Shown here in pieces: positions 33,375-41,274 of a stretch of 64,000 nucleotides of DNA. Source of the DNA: CAZWBR01 sp964632305. Its GTDB lineage: Bacteria > Bacteroidota > Bacteroidia > Bacteroidales > Prolixibacteraceae. Positions within the stretch are counted from its first letter, which is position 1. Each line of letters starts with the position of its first letter. The stretch spans positions 1 to 64,000 of the forward strand of contig CAZWBR010000013.1 in the NCBI GenBank assembly GCA_964632305.1, read 5' to 3'. The notes beneath the pieces are model-generated. The model had not been told where the DNA came from, made no database searches, and was given only the letters and a program-made list of their open reading frames with translations. The translations under genes were made by a program, and so were the position numbers.

Positions 33375-34418
33375 ATGAAAAAGATTGCGTTAGTAATAGG
33401 GATTTTTCTTTTGACGCTGAGCTCAGTGGCCCAGGATCCCCATTTCTCGCAATTCTATGCCGCCCCCAATTACCTGAGTCCCTCGCTGGCCGGTTCCTCG
33501 GGCGGGACCCGCTTCGTGGCCAACTACCGTAACCAGTGGCCCGGCATCACGAAGACCTATCAGACCTATGCTTTCGCGATGGATATGTACCTGAACAAAT
33601 ACCGGAGCGGCTTCGGGCTGCTGGCGCTCTCCGATAAAGCCGGATCGGCCAGTCTGACCACTTCGTTATTGGGATTGCAATATTCCTACCGGGTGCAGTT
33701 GGGTGAGAAATGGCAGTTTGTGCCGGGATTGCAGTTTACAATGGGGCAACGGAGCATCGACCGCACCAAGCTGGTTTTCCCCGATGAGGTGCAGAGCGGT
33801 TATCCTTCCGCCGGGCAGGCTTACCTGACCGACACCAAAGCCCAGTACGTCGATTTTGCCACGTCGCTCTTTCTCTATTCGCCCCGATTCTGGTTTGGCC
33901 TGGGGGCCGATCATATGCTGAACCCCAATTATACCTTTATGGATGAGAAGGCGACGCTGCCGCTGAAGATCGTCCAGTTTGGCGGGATCAATTTCTGGCG
34001 CGAAAACTCGAAACGACTGGAAGAACCCCGTACCGCTTCGCTCTGTTACCGGTTTGAATATCAGAACTCCTTCAAGCAGCTCGATTTGGGCGCTTACTGG
34101 TATGGCCGGGCCCTCGATTTCGGCGCCTGGTACCGCGGGTTGCCGGTCTTCAATAATGAGAACGGGGGCGATCGTATGTTCGATACCGATGCGGTGGTCC
34201 TGATGGTGGGCTATTCAACCGGCTCCTTCCGGATCGGTTACAGCTACGATATTCAGCTCTCCTCCCTGGCTGCCTATGGGGGCGGGGCTCATGAAGTTTC
34301 GATCATGTTCGAGATGGGGGAACTCTTCGGTTGCGGCGCAAAGTATTTTGATTGCTTTTCCCGTCGCACCGGCCTGCAGTTCGATAAGGAGAGTCCGCGT
34401 AAGCTGAAAATATTCTAA
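33375..34418 (+). CDS. PorP/SprF family type IX secretion system membrane protein
   Basis: An outer-membrane beta-barrel partner of the T9SS, 347 residues from the chosen ATG at 33375. It begins with a signal peptide (MKKIALVIGIFLLTLSSVAQ) and continues with the family opening DPHFSQFYAAPNYLSPSLAGSS, then FVANYRNQWPG. The end contains GYSTGSFRIGYSYDIQLSSL and GAHEVSIMF, a typical last strand. In Bacteroidota such genes follow large type B CTD proteins and help attach or export them; the 20-bp gap to the PKD gene fits that. The longer frame from 33234 overlaps the PKD gene and is not used. Confidence 0.93.
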   Translation: MKKIALVIGIFLLTLSSVAQDPHFSQFYAAPNYLSPSLAGSSGGTRFVANYRNQWPGITKTYQTYAFAMDMYLNKYRSGFGLLALSDKAGSASLTTSLLGLQYSYRVQLGEKWQFVPGLQFTMGQRSIDRTKLVFPDEVQSGYPSAGQAYLTDTKAQYVDFATSLFLYSPRFWFGLGADHMLNPNYTFMDEKATLPLKIVQFGGINFWRENSKRLEEPRTASLCYRFEYQNSFKQLDLGAYWYGRALDFGAWYRGLPVFNNENGGDRMFDTDAVVLMVGYSTGSFRIGYSYDIQLSSLAAYGGGAHEVSIMFEMGELFGCGAKYFDCFSRRTGLQFDKESPRKLKIF

Positions 34419-34499
34419 TAACGGTATAGTTCCCAATAAATTTCCGGAAATCTTCATTGTACGGGTAGTTTATACAAGCATCATAGTTATTCCAATCCT

Positions 34500-34793
34500 T
34501 CAACGGACCATTCCCTGCACAAGTATCGTATCGCAATCGGCAGCCTTCAACCGGTGTTTCAGAATCTGCTGATAATCGTCGGAATGGTACCATCTTTCAA
34601 AATCCTCCCTGCTGTCGAACCGGATCAGCACACTCCTGGAATAGTCCCAATTCCCTTCCAACAGCTGAGGATGGCTGTCCACGGCCAGGTATTCCCCGTT
34701 GAATTTCGCGAAAACTTCCCCGGCATGGTCCAGGTATTTTTGATACTCCTCCGGATCGTTGATTCGGATTTGTGCGATAAAATAATAGCTCAT
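34500..34793 (-). CDS. DUF1330 family protein
   Basis: A 97-residue ferredoxin-like (dimeric alpha-beta barrel) protein. YYFIAQIRINDPEEYQKYLDHA at the start and VLIRFDSREDFERWYHSDDYQQIL (about residues 55-78) are the DUF1330 signatures. Cytoplasmic; reaction unknown. It is convergent with the PorP/SprF gene. Confidence 0.88.
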   Translation of the reverse strand: MSYYFIAQIRINDPEEYQKYLDHAGEVFAKFNGEYLAVDSHPQLLEGNWDYSRSVLIRFDSREDFERWYHSDDYQQILKHRLKAADCDTILVQGMVR

Positions 34794-34981
34794 CGGTCGT
34801 ACTGTTAATTGAAGAACAACTTGCGGAATTCAGAAAGCACTGCTCTTTCGGTTGTAGTGCACAATTGGCAAATCCTTTTAAGCAGGTCTTCCATTCCTCC
34901 AATAATGACCATAAAATTATAGAATAAATCCTTAAATCAGTACCGGATAAGACGAATATCGTCAATAGGTCAACGTCAGAT

Positions 34982-35072
34982 TTTAAGAGAAATATCAGTG
35001 TATTTTTTATGTACTTACTGTGTTATTTATACACACAAAATATACAGATACTACACAGAAACAACACAGAAA
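34982..35072. repeat. Palindromic 11-bp unit array D
   Basis: Right half: four 11-bp units at 35029-35072 (ATACACACAAA, ATATACAGATA, CTACACAGAAA, CAACACAGAAA). Left half: TATCAGTGTAT, TTTTTATGTAC, TTACTGTGTTA (34993-35025) in inverted sense, with a weaker outer unit at 34982-34992; spacer TTT. No TCCGGA is attached. Unit sequence is close to array A (CAGAAA), and the base run after it (CCTTG) is shared with A. The remainder of the 34794-35190 gap holds nothing else that I can name. Confidence 0.78.
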
Positions 35073-35190
35073 CCCTTGCTTTGAACCGGTGGTGTTTCGG
35101 CGGAAACAGAGATCGGGCAATCGGTGGAATATATTGCTGAAAGGAAATATTATATTTAAAATGATTGAAGACAAAAGAGGTAATCCTGGA

Positions 35191-36135
35191 TCAGAAAGGC
35201 AGATTTTTCAGATCGACGTTGCCTCCGGAGAGGATAATGCCGATTCTTTTCCCGTCTGAATCCGCTTTCTTTTCCAACAGGGCGGCTAACGGGACCGCGC
35301 TGGAGGGTTCGATAATGATCTTCATTCGTTCCCATACCAATCGCATGGCCGCGATAATCGCTTCCTCGGAAACCGTGACGATATCATCCACATTTTTTTG
35401 GATGATCGCAAAATTAATCTCGCCCAGCGAGGTGAGCAGTCCGTCGGCGATGGTTTTGGGATTGACGGACGGGATGATTCTTCCTTCGCGGAATGAGCGA
35501 CAGGCATCGTCGGCGCCGGCCGGTTCGGCAGCAATCACCTTACATTGGGGCAACAACGCTTTTGTGGATAGGGCTGTTCCCGATAATAATCCGCCCCCGC
35601 CGACGGGGCACATCACAATATCCAGCTCACCTATCTCTTCGATCAGTTCCACAGTGGCAGTTCCCTGGCCGGCAATGACCTTGAAGTTGTTGTAGGGATG
35701 AACGACGGTCACCCCTTCTTTATCGACGATCTGTTGCAGGGTCGATTCCCTGGCCTGGAGGGTGGGTTCGCAGAAGGTGATTTCGGCCCCGTAGCCGGCA
35801 ACGGCGATTTTTTTAATTTCAGGGGCGTTGGAGGGCATGACTATATGGGCTTTGATCCCGCGGAGCCGGGCGGCCAGGGCCAGCGCTGCCGCATGATTCC
35901 CCGAGGAGTGGGTGCCCACCCCATGCGAAGCTTCCTCGTCGGTCAGCGAGAAGACGGAGTTGCAGGCCCCGCGAAATTTGAATGCCCCTACTTTCTGGAG
36001 GTTCTCGCATTTAAAAAAGAGCTCGGCGCCGGCAATTCGGTTGATGCTTTTACAGGTCATGACCGGGGTCCAGTGAATATAGGCTGAAATCAGTTGTTGA
36101 GCGGCTTGAATATCTTGAAATTCGGGGAGTATCAT
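35191..36135 (-). CDS. PLP-dependent serine racemase / threonine dehydratase family enzyme
   Basis: A fold-type II PLP enzyme of 314 residues without a C-terminal ACT regulatory domain. The PLP lysine lies in VGAFKFRGACN (Lys about 54). THSSGNHAAALA carries the serine that serves as second base in serine racemases, VGGGGLLSG binds the cofactor phosphate, and AAEPAGADDA matches the divalent-metal site of the serine racemase branch. It may racemise or dehydrate L-Ser, or dehydrate L-Thr or 3-hydroxyaspartate; sequence alone does not decide. It stands alone. Confidence 0.87.
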   Translation of the reverse strand: MILPEFQDIQAAQQLISAYIHWTPVMTCKSINRIAGAELFFKCENLQKVGAFKFRGACNSVFSLTDEEASHGVGTHSSGNHAAALALAARLRGIKAHIVMPSNAPEIKKIAVAGYGAEITFCEPTLQARESTLQQIVDKEGVTVVHPYNNFKVIAGQGTATVELIEEIGELDIVMCPVGGGGLLSGTALSTKALLPQCKVIAAEPAGADDACRSFREGRIIPSVNPKTIADGLLTSLGEINFAIIQKNVDDIVTVSEEAIIAAMRLVWERMKIIIEPSSAVPLAALLEKKADSDGKRIGIILSGGNVDLKNLPF

Positions 36136-36181
36136 TTGGTTGAAAATAAAATTCAGGAATCAATATTATCTTGGGATCTCT

Positions 36182-36991
36182 TTATTCGTTATTTGAGCCA
36201 TCCTGATTTGCCCCTGGTGCCTCCTTATCTTTCTTGTATTGATCGAAAATAGCACGGACCATCACCTCTACTTCGTAGGTTGAAGCGCTGTAATGCAGTG
36301 TGTTATTGGCGTTGCAATAGACCATGAAATCGTCGAGGGCATCGCCGGTCAGGCCGGTAATCCGTTGCAGGACATCTTTGTTGTAGACCAGGGAGAATAT
36401 GGTCCATTCGCGATCGGTGCGCATGGCGGCTAGCGTGGCCCGTTTCTCTTTCTCGCTTTTGCTGAACTTGTAATAGAGGAAGGAGGTGGGGTTGAAAACG
36501 GCCGTGAGAGCGGTTGGCTTTTTCGAGAAATCACTACGTAATTCGGCAGGAATCTGACTGGGTTGCTTTTGGGGAGTCATCCCGCTCATGTTGACTTTGA
36601 GCCCTTCGGCGGTGACGTCGACCTGGTCGATCAAATAGCGGATAGAAGAGAGGAAAACAACGGCGCTGTCCTGATTCTGGGCGAGGATATTGCTGACCGG
36701 CACTTTCAATTCTTTATATCCTAATGATTTGAAAGTGAGTGTGTCGGTCGGGTCGGCCTGGAGCGAGAATAATCCATTGGCATCGGTCATGGTTCCGCCC
36801 CGTATCCTTTGATTGATTACGTTGGCATAAGGGATGGCCTCTTTGGTGACCTGATCGATCAGACGGGCCGAGACTTGGACCATGTCCTCCGGAAAGTAGA
36901 GTTGTGCCACGGACTTTTGGAGCATGGCAAAGGTCAGGGTAATCAGGAGGACCGAGGCTCTGAACAGGAACAATACTTTCTGATTCATCAT
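36182..36991 (-). CDS. Secreted protein with carboxypeptidase-like regulatory domain
   Basis: The 269-residue product has a signal peptide (about residues 8-30, ending KSVAQ). A CarboxypepD_reg-like beta-sandwich follows (about residues 37-110: VQVSARLIDQVTKEAIPYANVINQRIRGGTMTDANGLFSLQ). The C-terminal part is alpha-rich with EWTIFSLVYNKDVLQRITGLTGDALDDFMVYCN. I know this layout from Bacteroidota envelope proteins of unknown function. The start is ATG at 36991 or the next codon at 36988. It shares only the first domain with the protein at 6042-7229. Confidence 0.78.
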   Translation of the reverse strand: MMNQKVLFLFRASVLLITLTFAMLQKSVAQLYFPEDMVQVSARLIDQVTKEAIPYANVINQRIRGGTMTDANGLFSLQADPTDTLTFKSLGYKELKVPVSNILAQNQDSAVVFLSSIRYLIDQVDVTAEGLKVNMSGMTPQKQPSQIPAELRSDFSKKPTALTAVFNPTSFLYYKFSKSEKEKRATLAAMRTDREWTIFSLVYNKDVLQRITGLTGDALDDFMVYCNANNTLHYSASTYEVEVMVRAIFDQYKKDKEAPGANQDGSNNE

Positions 36992-37051
36992 GGGCAGTTA
37001 ATAGTTCGATGTTGAATTGACAGTATTTGTTGTCCGATCGTGAAAAAGCAA

Positions 37052-37106
37052 TCGGGCAACAATACAAAGATGCTTAATTTAAGCCAAAAGTTGTATTGTT
37101 GCCCGA
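37052..37106 (-). terminator. Perfect 16-bp inverted repeat downstream of dapL, probable terminator
   Basis: TCGGGCAACAATACAA (37052-37067) is the exact complement of TTGTATTGTTGCCCGA (37091-37106), with a 23-nt loop. Read on the minus strand it starts 17 bp after the dapL stop and is followed by TTGCTTTTTC. Confidence 0.65.
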
Positions 37107-37123
37107 AAGAATGAGTAATCCGC

Positions 37124-38356
37124 TTAGAATTTCAGGTTGCGGATACGGTCCATGGCCTTCAGCACGTTTTCGCGTTCAGCGAAAGCGGAGAAACGGAAGT
37201 AACCTTCGCCCGAGGGACCGAAACCGGAGCCGGGGGTTCCCACGACGTTGGCTTCGCTGAGCAGTTTATCGAAGAAGTCCCAGGAGCTCATGCCGTTTTT
37301 GGTTTTCACCCAGACATAGGGGGCGTTGACTCCGCCAAAGACGGTATAGCCTAACTCTTTCAGGCTCTCGCGCATGATGCGGGCGTTCTCGAGATAATAA
37401 GCGATAATGGCTTTGATTTCCTTACTGCCTTTTTCGGTATAGATGGCTGCCGCAGCTTTTTGAACCGGGTAGGAGACTCCGTTAAACTTGGTGGTATGGC
37501 GGCGCATCCACAATGGTTTGACCGAATGAGCCTTTCCTTTACTGTCGTAAGCCATTACCTCATTGGGGATCACGGTAAAGGCGCAGCGGGTTCCGGTAAA
37601 GCCGGCGGTCTTGGAGAAGCTGCGGAATTCTATGGCCACGCTTTTAGCCCCTTCGATCTCGTAGATGGAGTGAGGGATGGCCGGATCGGTGATATAGGCT
37701 TCGTAAGCCGCATCGTAAAGGATGATACATTTGTTGGCGATGGCATAATCGACCCATTTCTTCAGCACTTCCTTGCTGGCCACGGTGCCGGTGGGGTTAT
37801 TGGGGAAGCAGAGGAAGATCAGGTCGGGGCGTTCCTGGGGAAGCTCGGGGGTAAAGCCGTTTTCTTCGGTGCAGGGCATATAAACGATCCCTTCGAAATA
37901 ACCGTTGTCTTTTATGTATCCTGTTTTGCCCGACATCACGGTGGTGTCGGCATAGACGGGATAGACCGGATCGCAGATGGCGATTATGTTGTTATGACCG
38001 AAGATTTCCTGGATATTCCCGGTATCGCATTTCGATCCGTCGGAGACGAAGATATCGTCGGCTGAGATGTCGACGCCGCGGGAGTGATAGTCGTTGGTGG
38101 CAATGGCTTCGCGAAGGAAGTCGTATCCCTGTTCGGGGCCGTATCCTTTGAAGGTTTCACTTTTGCCCATCTCCTCAACCCCTTCATGAAAGGCTCTCAG
38201 GATGGTGGGGGGCAGGGGCTGGGTCACGTCGCCGATCCCCATGCGGATGATCTCTTTTCCCGGGTTGGCGGCAGCAAATTCGCGGACCCTGCGGCCAATT
38301 TCGGGGAACAGATAACCTGCTTTCAGCTTTAAATAATTCTCGTTAATTAATGCCAT
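37124..38356 (-). CDS. dapL: LL-diaminopimelate aminotransferase
   Basis: Converts tetrahydrodipicolinate directly to LL-diaminopimelate, using glutamate; a one-enzyme bypass of the succinylase route. The 410 residues fit DapL. Visible elements are NENYLKLKAGYLFPEIGRRV at the start, GIGDVTQPLPP, GPEQGYDFLREAI, FVSDGSKCDTGN, FLCFPNNPTGTVA and the PLP lysine in SFSKTAGFTGTRC (about residue 267). The product is the substrate of a diaminopimelate epimerase, and a DapF-like gene is divergently transcribed 106 bp away, with a decarboxylase after it. Confidence 0.95.
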   Translation of the reverse strand: MALINENYLKLKAGYLFPEIGRRVREFAAANPGKEIIRMGIGDVTQPLPPTILRAFHEGVEEMGKSETFKGYGPEQGYDFLREAIATNDYHSRGVDISADDIFVSDGSKCDTGNIQEIFGHNNIIAICDPVYPVYADTTVMSGKTGYIKDNGYFEGIVYMPCTEENGFTPELPQERPDLIFLCFPNNPTGTVASKEVLKKWVDYAIANKCIILYDAAYEAYITDPAIPHSIYEIEGAKSVAIEFRSFSKTAGFTGTRCAFTVIPNEVMAYDSKGKAHSVKPLWMRRHTTKFNGVSYPVQKAAAAIYTEKGSKEIKAIIAYYLENARIMRESLKELGYTVFGGVNAPYVWVKTKNGMSSWDFFDKLLSEANVVGTPGSGFGPSGEGYFRFSAFAERENVLKAMDRIRNLKF

Positions 38357-38399
38357 AATATTCTGTTTAATTGTAATTTCATGATTCTTTTCTGGAAAG

Positions 38400-38407
38400 C
38401 AAAGATA
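38400..38407 (-). promoter_or_regulatory. Candidate -7 element for dapL
   Basis: On the minus strand TATCTTTG fits TAnnTTTG. It would start transcription near 38393, giving a leader of about 37 bases. No clear -33 box was found. Confidence 0.4.
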
Positions 38408-38462
38408 CGAAATAAATTATTGGGTACTTTTACCGTCGAACATAACTTAAGCAACACAGACA

Positions 38463-39320
38463 ATGGAACAGAATTTTTTTGTAAAGGCTCACGGGCTGGG
38501 AAATGAGTATATTACATTGGATCAGGAGAATATAAATTTTAAGCTGACCAAGGAAAAGATTATTCAGTTGTGCAATATCCATTTCGGGATTGGTACGGAC
38601 GGGGTATTACTGAAGGTGCCCAGTGAAAAGGCCGATTTCGGGGTCCGCATCCTGAATCCTGACGGGTCGGAGGCAGAAAAGAGCGGGAATGGCTTGCGGA
38701 TTTTTGCCAAGTATATCTTTGATTGGGGTTTTACCCAAAAGGAACATTTCACGATTGAGACTTTAGGGGGCATTGTGACGGCTCATATCATCGAGAAGCG
38801 AAACGGTAAAGCGTTTATGATCAAGGTTGATATGGGGAAAGCCATCTTTCAGTCCGATCTGATCCCGGTTAAGTTTCCGAAGGAGGAGTGTTTCGGGGAG
38901 ATCCTGAAGATTGAAGATAAAGAGTTTTTGATGCATTGCGTTTCGGTAGGAAACCCGCATTGCGTGATCTTAAAGGATGACCTGGATGAAGCCGAGATAA
39001 AGAAATACGGGACTTTTATCGAGAATCACCCGATGTTTCCGAACCGGATCAACGTCCAGTTTGTTAAGGTGTTGTCCAGGAATGAAGTTCAGGTGCTGAT
39101 CTGGGAGCGGGGGGCCGGGTTCACGCTGGCTTCGGGCAGCTCGTCGAGCGCGGTGGCCTGTGCCATGGTTAAGAAAGGGTTGACCGACCGGAACCTGACC
39201 GTAAAAATGCCGGGCGGAGAATTGAAGCTGGAGATTGACGAGAACTGGGACATCCGCATGACCGGTGAGGTTAGGGAAGTAGCTTACGGAAAGTTGAGCG
39301 ATGAACTGTTTGTTCCCTGA
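38463..39320 (+). CDS. DapF-like diaminopimelate epimerase family protein, both catalytic Cys replaced by Ser
   Basis: The 285-residue product has the two-lobed DapF fold: FVKAHGLGNEYITLDQ, HFGIGTDGVLL, ILNPDGSEAEKSGNGLRIF, VGNPHCVI and WERGAGFTLASGSSSSAVA. In known DapF enzymes the two bases are cysteines (CGNG and ACGTG motifs). Here they are Ser74 (codon AGC) and Ser224 (codon TCG). Without the thiol pair, the standard two-base epimerisation is not expected as such. Either this is a variant epimerase, or it acts on another substrate. I recall that a DapF-annotated subgroup with this SGNG/ASGSSS pattern exists, but could not check. Divergent from dapL; the lysA-like gene follows. Confidence 0.85.
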   Translation: MEQNFFVKAHGLGNEYITLDQENINFKLTKEKIIQLCNIHFGIGTDGVLLKVPSEKADFGVRILNPDGSEAEKSGNGLRIFAKYIFDWGFTQKEHFTIETLGGIVTAHIIEKRNGKAFMIKVDMGKAIFQSDLIPVKFPKEECFGEILKIEDKEFLMHCVSVGNPHCVILKDDLDEAEIKKYGTFIENHPMFPNRINVQFVKVLSRNEVQVLIWERGAGFTLASGSSSSAVACAMVKKGLTDRNLTVKMPGGELKLEIDENWDIRMTGEVREVAYGKLSDELFVP

Positions 39321-39340
39321 AAACTTTTTCTAAAAATCGT

Positions 39341-39348
39341 TAACTTTG
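39341..39348 (+). promoter_or_regulatory. Candidate -7 element for the lysA-like gene
   Basis: TAACTTTG fits TAnnTTTG and lies 22 bp before the ATG at 39371. A matching -33 box is not evident, so read-through from the dapF-like gene may also supply transcription. Confidence 0.35.
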
Positions 39349-39370
39349 CAGCTCCTTAAAAATTAGTGTT

Positions 39371-40636
39371 ATGACTGAGAAGAAACTTCCTTTTACCAAA
39401 GAAGAATTAGAGAAGATCATCGAGCAATACCCTACCCCATTTCATATTTACGACGAAAAAGGGATGCGCGAATATGCCAGACGTTTTATAAAGGCATTTT
39501 CATGGAACCCCGGTTTTAAAGAATATTACGCCATTAAGGCAGCCCCGAACCCCTATCTGATGAAGATCCTTCGCAACGAAGGATTCGGGATCGACTGCAG
39601 TTCTGTTGCAGAATTGGAACTGGCCGAGAGGGTTGGAATGCGCGGAGAGGAAATCATGTTTACCTCGAACGATACTCCTGATTATGAGTTTCAAAAAGCC
39701 ATTGAACTGGGAGCAATCATCAATCTGGATGATATTGCCCATATCGATTATCTTGAGAAATGTGCCGGGTTGCCGGAACTGGTTTGTTTCCGTTATAACC
39801 CCGGTGCGCTGAAAGAGGGTAACGCGATTATCGGTCATCCTGAAGAGGCCAAATATGGTTTTACCCGTGAGCAGCTTTTTGAGGGTTACCGTACCTTAAT
39901 GGCGAAAGGGGTTAAGCGGTTCGGTATTCATACGATGGTGGCATCGAATGAACTGGATCCTGAATATTTTGTTGAGACAGCCCACATCCTTTTTGATTTG
40001 ATCGTGGAATTAAATCAAAAACTGGGTATCCGTTTCGAGTTTGCCAACCTTGGAGGAGGTATTGGCATTCCTTATAAACCCGATCAGACCGCGGTCGATT
40101 TGGAGAGGATGAGCGCCGGAATCCAGGAGGTTTACAATAAACTGATCGTTGGCAACGGTCTCGATCCGCTGAAAATCTTTTTTGAGTCAGGTCGTGCCAT
40201 TACCGGGCCTTACGGGTTTCTGGTCTCGAAAGTCCTTCATATAAAAAATACTTATAAGAAATACGCTGGCCTCGATTCGTGCATGGCCAACCTGATGCGT
40301 CCGGCGCTGTACGGATCGTATCATCATATCTCAATACCCGGTAAAGAAGGGGAGACGGTTAAGATCATGTATGATGTCACGGGTTCTTTGTGTGAGAACA
40401 ACGATAAGTTTGCCATTAACCGGGTGCTTCCCAAATTAGCGCCGGGGGATATTGTGGTTATTCATGATGCCGGGGCTCACGGTCATGCCATGGGATTTAA
40501 CTACAATGGGAAACTTCGTTCGGCCGAGCTGCTTCGTCGCGAAAACGGAGAAGTGGTCGAGATCCGTCGGGCTGAGACACTGGAAGATTATTTCGCCACC
40601 CTCGATTTTAACGGGATAGGAAATTTTACAGTTTAA
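39371..40636 (+). CDS. Diaminopimelate decarboxylase family (LysA-like) PLP enzyme
   Basis: Fold-type III decarboxylase of 421 residues: alanine-racemase-like barrel plus C-terminal beta domain. Lys56 in EYYAIKAAPNPYLM is the PLP lysine. NLGGGIGIPYKPDQ, FESGRAITGPYGF, MRPALYGSYHHIS, GSLCENNDKF and HDAGAHGHAMGFNYN are LysA landmarks. Several differ from textbook LysA: the H-x-H-I-G-S motif reads HTMVAS, E-P-G-R reads ESGR, and C-E-S-x-D reads CENND. I recall this as a known LysA branch in anaerobes and Bacteroidota. Most likely it yields lysine from meso-diaminopimelate, but the substrate is less certain because of the odd neighbour upstream. tsaC follows after 17 bp. Confidence 0.88.
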   Translation: MTEKKLPFTKEELEKIIEQYPTPFHIYDEKGMREYARRFIKAFSWNPGFKEYYAIKAAPNPYLMKILRNEGFGIDCSSVAELELAERVGMRGEEIMFTSNDTPDYEFQKAIELGAIINLDDIAHIDYLEKCAGLPELVCFRYNPGALKEGNAIIGHPEEAKYGFTREQLFEGYRTLMAKGVKRFGIHTMVASNELDPEYFVETAHILFDLIVELNQKLGIRFEFANLGGGIGIPYKPDQTAVDLERMSAGIQEVYNKLIVGNGLDPLKIFFESGRAITGPYGFLVSKVLHIKNTYKKYAGLDSCMANLMRPALYGSYHHISIPGKEGETVKIMYDVTGSLCENNDKFAINRVLPKLAPGDIVVIHDAGAHGHAMGFNYNGKLRSAELLRRENGEVVEIRRAETLEDYFATLDFNGIGNFTV

Positions 40637-40653
40637 CTCAATCAACGATTGCC

Positions 40654-41223
40654 ATGGAATTTACGAATGATCTGAATAAAGCACTGGAAGTGCTTCGCAC
40701 GGGAGGTGTTTTACTTTACCCCACCGATACGATTTGGGGGATTGGCTGTGATGCAACCAATGCAGAAGCTGTTGCGCGGATTTATAGGATCAAACAGCGT
40801 GAAGATTCCAAGAGCATGTTGGTATTGCTTGAAAATCCCAACCTGTTGAATTCTTATGTCGATGAGGTCCCGGAGATTGCCTGGCAGTTGATCGATGTGG
40901 CGGATAAGCCGATGACCATCATCTATCCCGGGGCAAAAAATCTGGCCCCGAACCTGATTGCCGCCGATAGAAGTATAGGCATCCGGATTACGGCTGAGCC
41001 GTTTACCGAAGAGCTGATCCGGCGTTTTCGCAAGCCTATTGTTTCGACCTCGGCCAATATCAGCGGACAACCTTCGCCTCAGAATTTCTCAGAGATAAGT
41101 GAGGAGATCAGGAAGGCGGTCGATTATATCGTTGAATACCGGCAGGACGAAATGGGGAAGGCTCATCCCTCAAGTATCCTAAAGGTCGGAACGGGAGGAG
41201 AGATCGAAATAATCAGAAAATAG
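40654..41223 (+). CDS. L-threonylcarbamoyladenylate synthase (TsaC/Sua5/YwlC family)
   Basis: Makes threonylcarbamoyl-AMP for the t6A37 modification of tRNAs. The 189 residues form a single YrdC domain without the Sua5 extension. VLLYPTDTIWGIGCDA (about residues 19-34), RIYRIKQREDSKSM and IVSTSANISGQPSPQNFSEI (about residues 129-148) are the substrate-binding landmarks. It is the last gene of the dapF-like/lysA-like run and is closed by a terminator. Confidence 0.93.
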   Translation: MEFTNDLNKALEVLRTGGVLLYPTDTIWGIGCDATNAEAVARIYRIKQREDSKSMLVLLENPNLLNSYVDEVPEIAWQLIDVADKPMTIIYPGAKNLAPNLIAADRSIGIRITAEPFTEELIRRFRKPIVSTSANISGQPSPQNFSEISEEIRKAVDYIVEYRQDEMGKAHPSSILKVGTGGEIEIIRK

Positions 41224-41226
41224 AAA

Positions 41227-41258
41227 TAAAAAAAGCCCGCCGAGAGACGGGCTTTTCT
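41227..41258. terminator. Bidirectional terminator between tsaC and the DUF2807 gene
   Basis: AAAAGCCCG (41231-41239) pairs with CGGGCTTTT (41248-41256), with A-run before and T-run after. It serves both converging genes. Confidence 0.88.
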
Positions 41259-41274
41259 GTTTCTATGCCGGATA

